Shown here: piece after piece, positions 6,246 to 6,967 of the stretch
Layout of the letters: the number at the start of each line of letters is the position of its first letter
Numbering within the stretch: the stretch's first letter is position 1
Assembly (NCBI GenBank): GCA_020344865.1
Contig: CP070830.1
Span: 812,236 to 819,202 of the forward strand
Direction of reading: 5' to 3'
Source of the DNA: Planctomycetota bacterium
GTDB taxonomy: Bacteria; Planctomycetota; Phycisphaerae; Sedimentisphaerales; Anaerobacaceae
DNA: 6,967 nt
The notes under the pieces: model-generated
The model's input: the letters and a program-made list of their open reading frames with translations, nothing else
Database searches by the model: none
What the model was told of the DNA's origin: nothing
Made by a program: the position numbers and the translations under genes

Positions 6246-6300
6246 ATTAAATATTTTTTCGGTCTTTGTTCTTGACGGGCCGATGGAAATTGGTTCTATT
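6246..6300 (+). promoter_or_regulatory. Promoter with AT-rich upstream tract for the TPR lipoprotein
   Basis: TTGACG (6272-6277, 5/6) and TCTATT (6295-6300, 4/6) are separated by 17 bases. The AT-rich tract ATTAAATATTTTTT (6246-6259) falls about 48-61 bases upstream of the predicted start near 6307, where an UP element would sit. The leader would be about 107 bases. Confidence 0.5.
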
Positions 6301-6310
6301 TACATGCGTT

Positions 6311-6365
6311 GTAAGTTTTTGGTTCGAGGGCGAAACTTTACGCCCGGGCGGCTAAAGCCGCTCGG
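6311..6365 (+). other. Cluster of overlapping hairpins in the TPR lipoprotein leader
   Basis: Several stems share bases here. GGGCG (6328-6332) pairs with CGCCC (6341-6345). CCGGGCGGC (6344-6352) pairs with GCCGCTCGG (6357-6365) around TAAA, with one G-U pair. CTTTACGC (6336-6343) can instead pair with GCG and TAAAG (6348-6350, 6353-6357). GTAAGTTT (6311-6318) can pair with AAACTTTAC (6333-6341) with one bulge. It is about 180-200 bases after the cyclotransferase stop and lacks a T run, so it is not a standard terminator. It may be an RNA regulator or a REP-like dispersed palindrome. Confidence 0.5.
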
Positions 6366-6400
6366 CTGCGGATTTGGCAAGAAGATCGGGTTCAAGGTTG

Positions 6401-6408
6401 AAAGGAGG
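6401..6408 (+). promoter_or_regulatory. Strong ribosome binding site of the TPR lipoprotein
   Basis: AAAGGAGG lies 5 bases before the ATG at 6414. It is the strongest Shine-Dalgarno sequence in the window with correct spacing and settles both strand and start. Confidence 0.85.
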
Positions 6409-6413
6409 CCATT

Positions 6414-6967
6414 ATGGCAAGGACAATTCTGACCGTATTACTTATAGTGCTGATGAATGTGCTGGTCGCGTGCAACGACGTCGACAAGAGCAGCGCCAAG
6501 CTCATGATGGTCCGCACGCAAACGGACGCCGGCTCTGTCGAGGCGATTGAGGTTGCCGGGGCCCGCGAGACCGATATCGTCGAGCAGGTAGCGGTCAACA
6601 GGCAGGCGTATCGGCAGGGGCTCGAGGCCCTCATTGAGTACTACACAAAGGAGGGCAACAGCCTGAAGGTCGAGTGGGCCAAGAAGGAGCTCGCCGCACT
6701 CGATAAGATGCCGCAGTACAGGTACATCGTTGAGGCGAGTCTCGCCGGGCCGGACTTGAAGGCGCTCGAGGTGGTACGCGCCGCCGACTATCTCTATGAG
6801 GAGGCGTTTGAACTCGAGAACCAGGCCAGAGCGCTGGTACTTGTCGTCAACGAGGACCAGCTTCGACAGGCCCTTGATAAATACAATGAGCTCATAACAG
6901 TGTATCCTACCAGTGACAAGATTGATGACGCGGCATACAGGGCGGCGGGCATTTACGAACACTTCCA
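6414..6967 (+). CDS. Lipoprotein with TPR-like helical repeat (partial, runs off the right end)
   Basis: The frame stays open from ATG 6414 to the window edge (184 complete codons). Residues 1-20 form a lipoprotein signal: MARTILTVLL, then a hydrophobic stretch ending VLVAC, with Cys20 as the lipidated residue and Asn at +2. Residues 21-145 are rich in Glu, Lys, Ala and Leu and look wholly alpha-helical. Residues 149-184 (LRQALDKYNELITVYPTSDK, then IDDAAYRAAGIYEHF) have the spacing of a TPR, as in BamD- or CpoB-like envelope proteins, where such repeats hold protein complexes together. The product is probably envelope-anchored on the periplasmic side; its partner is unknown. A minus-strand open frame over the same bases (6962-6438) is its shadow. 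Third codon positions look richer in G and C than in murG, judged by eye. Confidence 0.85.
   Translation, partial: MARTILTVLLIVLMNVLVACNDVDKSSAKLMMVRTQTDAGSVEAIEVAGARETDIVEQVAVNRQAYRQGLEALIEYYTKEGNSLKVEWAKKELAALDKMPQYRYIVEASLAGPDLKALEVVRAADYLYEEAFELENQARALVLVVNEDQLRQALDKYNELITVYPTSDKIDDAAYRAAGIYEHF

Noticed and set aside
6202..6259. Terminator after the cyclotransferase gene
   Set aside because: GCCC-AGAC-GGGC (6202-6213) is a 4-base stem, and the T run at 6254-6259 lies 40 bases away with no stem directly before it.
6438..6962. Minus-strand open frame of 174 codons
   Set aside because: It is antisense to the TPR lipoprotein, which has a strong ribosome site, a lipobox and a TPR pattern; the minus-strand product shows no signal or recognisable motif.

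Overview
The window looks like an ordinary stretch of chromosome from an uncultivated planctomycete, most likely of the Phycisphaerae/Sedimentisphaerales type. Two protein signatures point there. One is a large secreted protein that joins a planctomycete-style fibronectin III-like module, a LamG domain and C-terminal dockerin-like repeats carrying 'DLTGDG' loops and FxxxW ends. The other is a MurG with a changed acceptor loop. I inferred this taxonomy from protein signatures read by eye, not from a search. I saw no mobile element, CRISPR array, tRNA or rRNA.

Layout from left to right. Bases 1-74 are the end of a SEDS-family gene (probably ftsW). Its stop codon overlaps the start of murG (71-1189), so this is the end of a division/cell-wall (dcw) cluster. 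No murC follows. A 306-base gap (1190-1495) holds a weak terminator-like hairpin (1302-1332) and directly after it a near-consensus sigma-70 promoter (1333-1361). That promoter should drive a 901-residue secreted multidomain protein (1496-4201). A convergent gene (4273-5121, minus strand) encodes a probable lipoprotein of the DUF4097/putative-adhesin type, with eight copies of a TSFGxI motif. Its upstream region has a plausible promoter and, behind that, an almost perfect dyad at 5202-5220. A plus-strand gene for a membrane-anchored, plant-type glutaminyl-peptide cyclotransferase follows (5352-6146), preceded by a promoter candidate and a self-complementary leader. The right end carries a second lipoprotein gene (6414 to the window edge) with a TPR-like helical repeat. 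It has a good promoter, a strong ribosome binding site and a leader full of competing hairpins.

All five main genes act at the cell envelope: septal or lateral cell-wall synthesis (FtsW, MurG), an exported binding protein, an envelope lipoprotein, an exported-protein N-terminal modifying enzyme and a TPR lipoprotein. Only ftsW-murG are clearly co-transcribed. The others have their own promoter-like signals or opposite orientation, so I do not claim they form one system. The points most worth a second look are the MurG acceptor-loop substitution, the TSFG-repeat lipoprotein, the exact 31-residue dockerin-like repeats, and the alternative RNA/DNA folds upstream of the cyclotransferase and the TPR lipoprotein.
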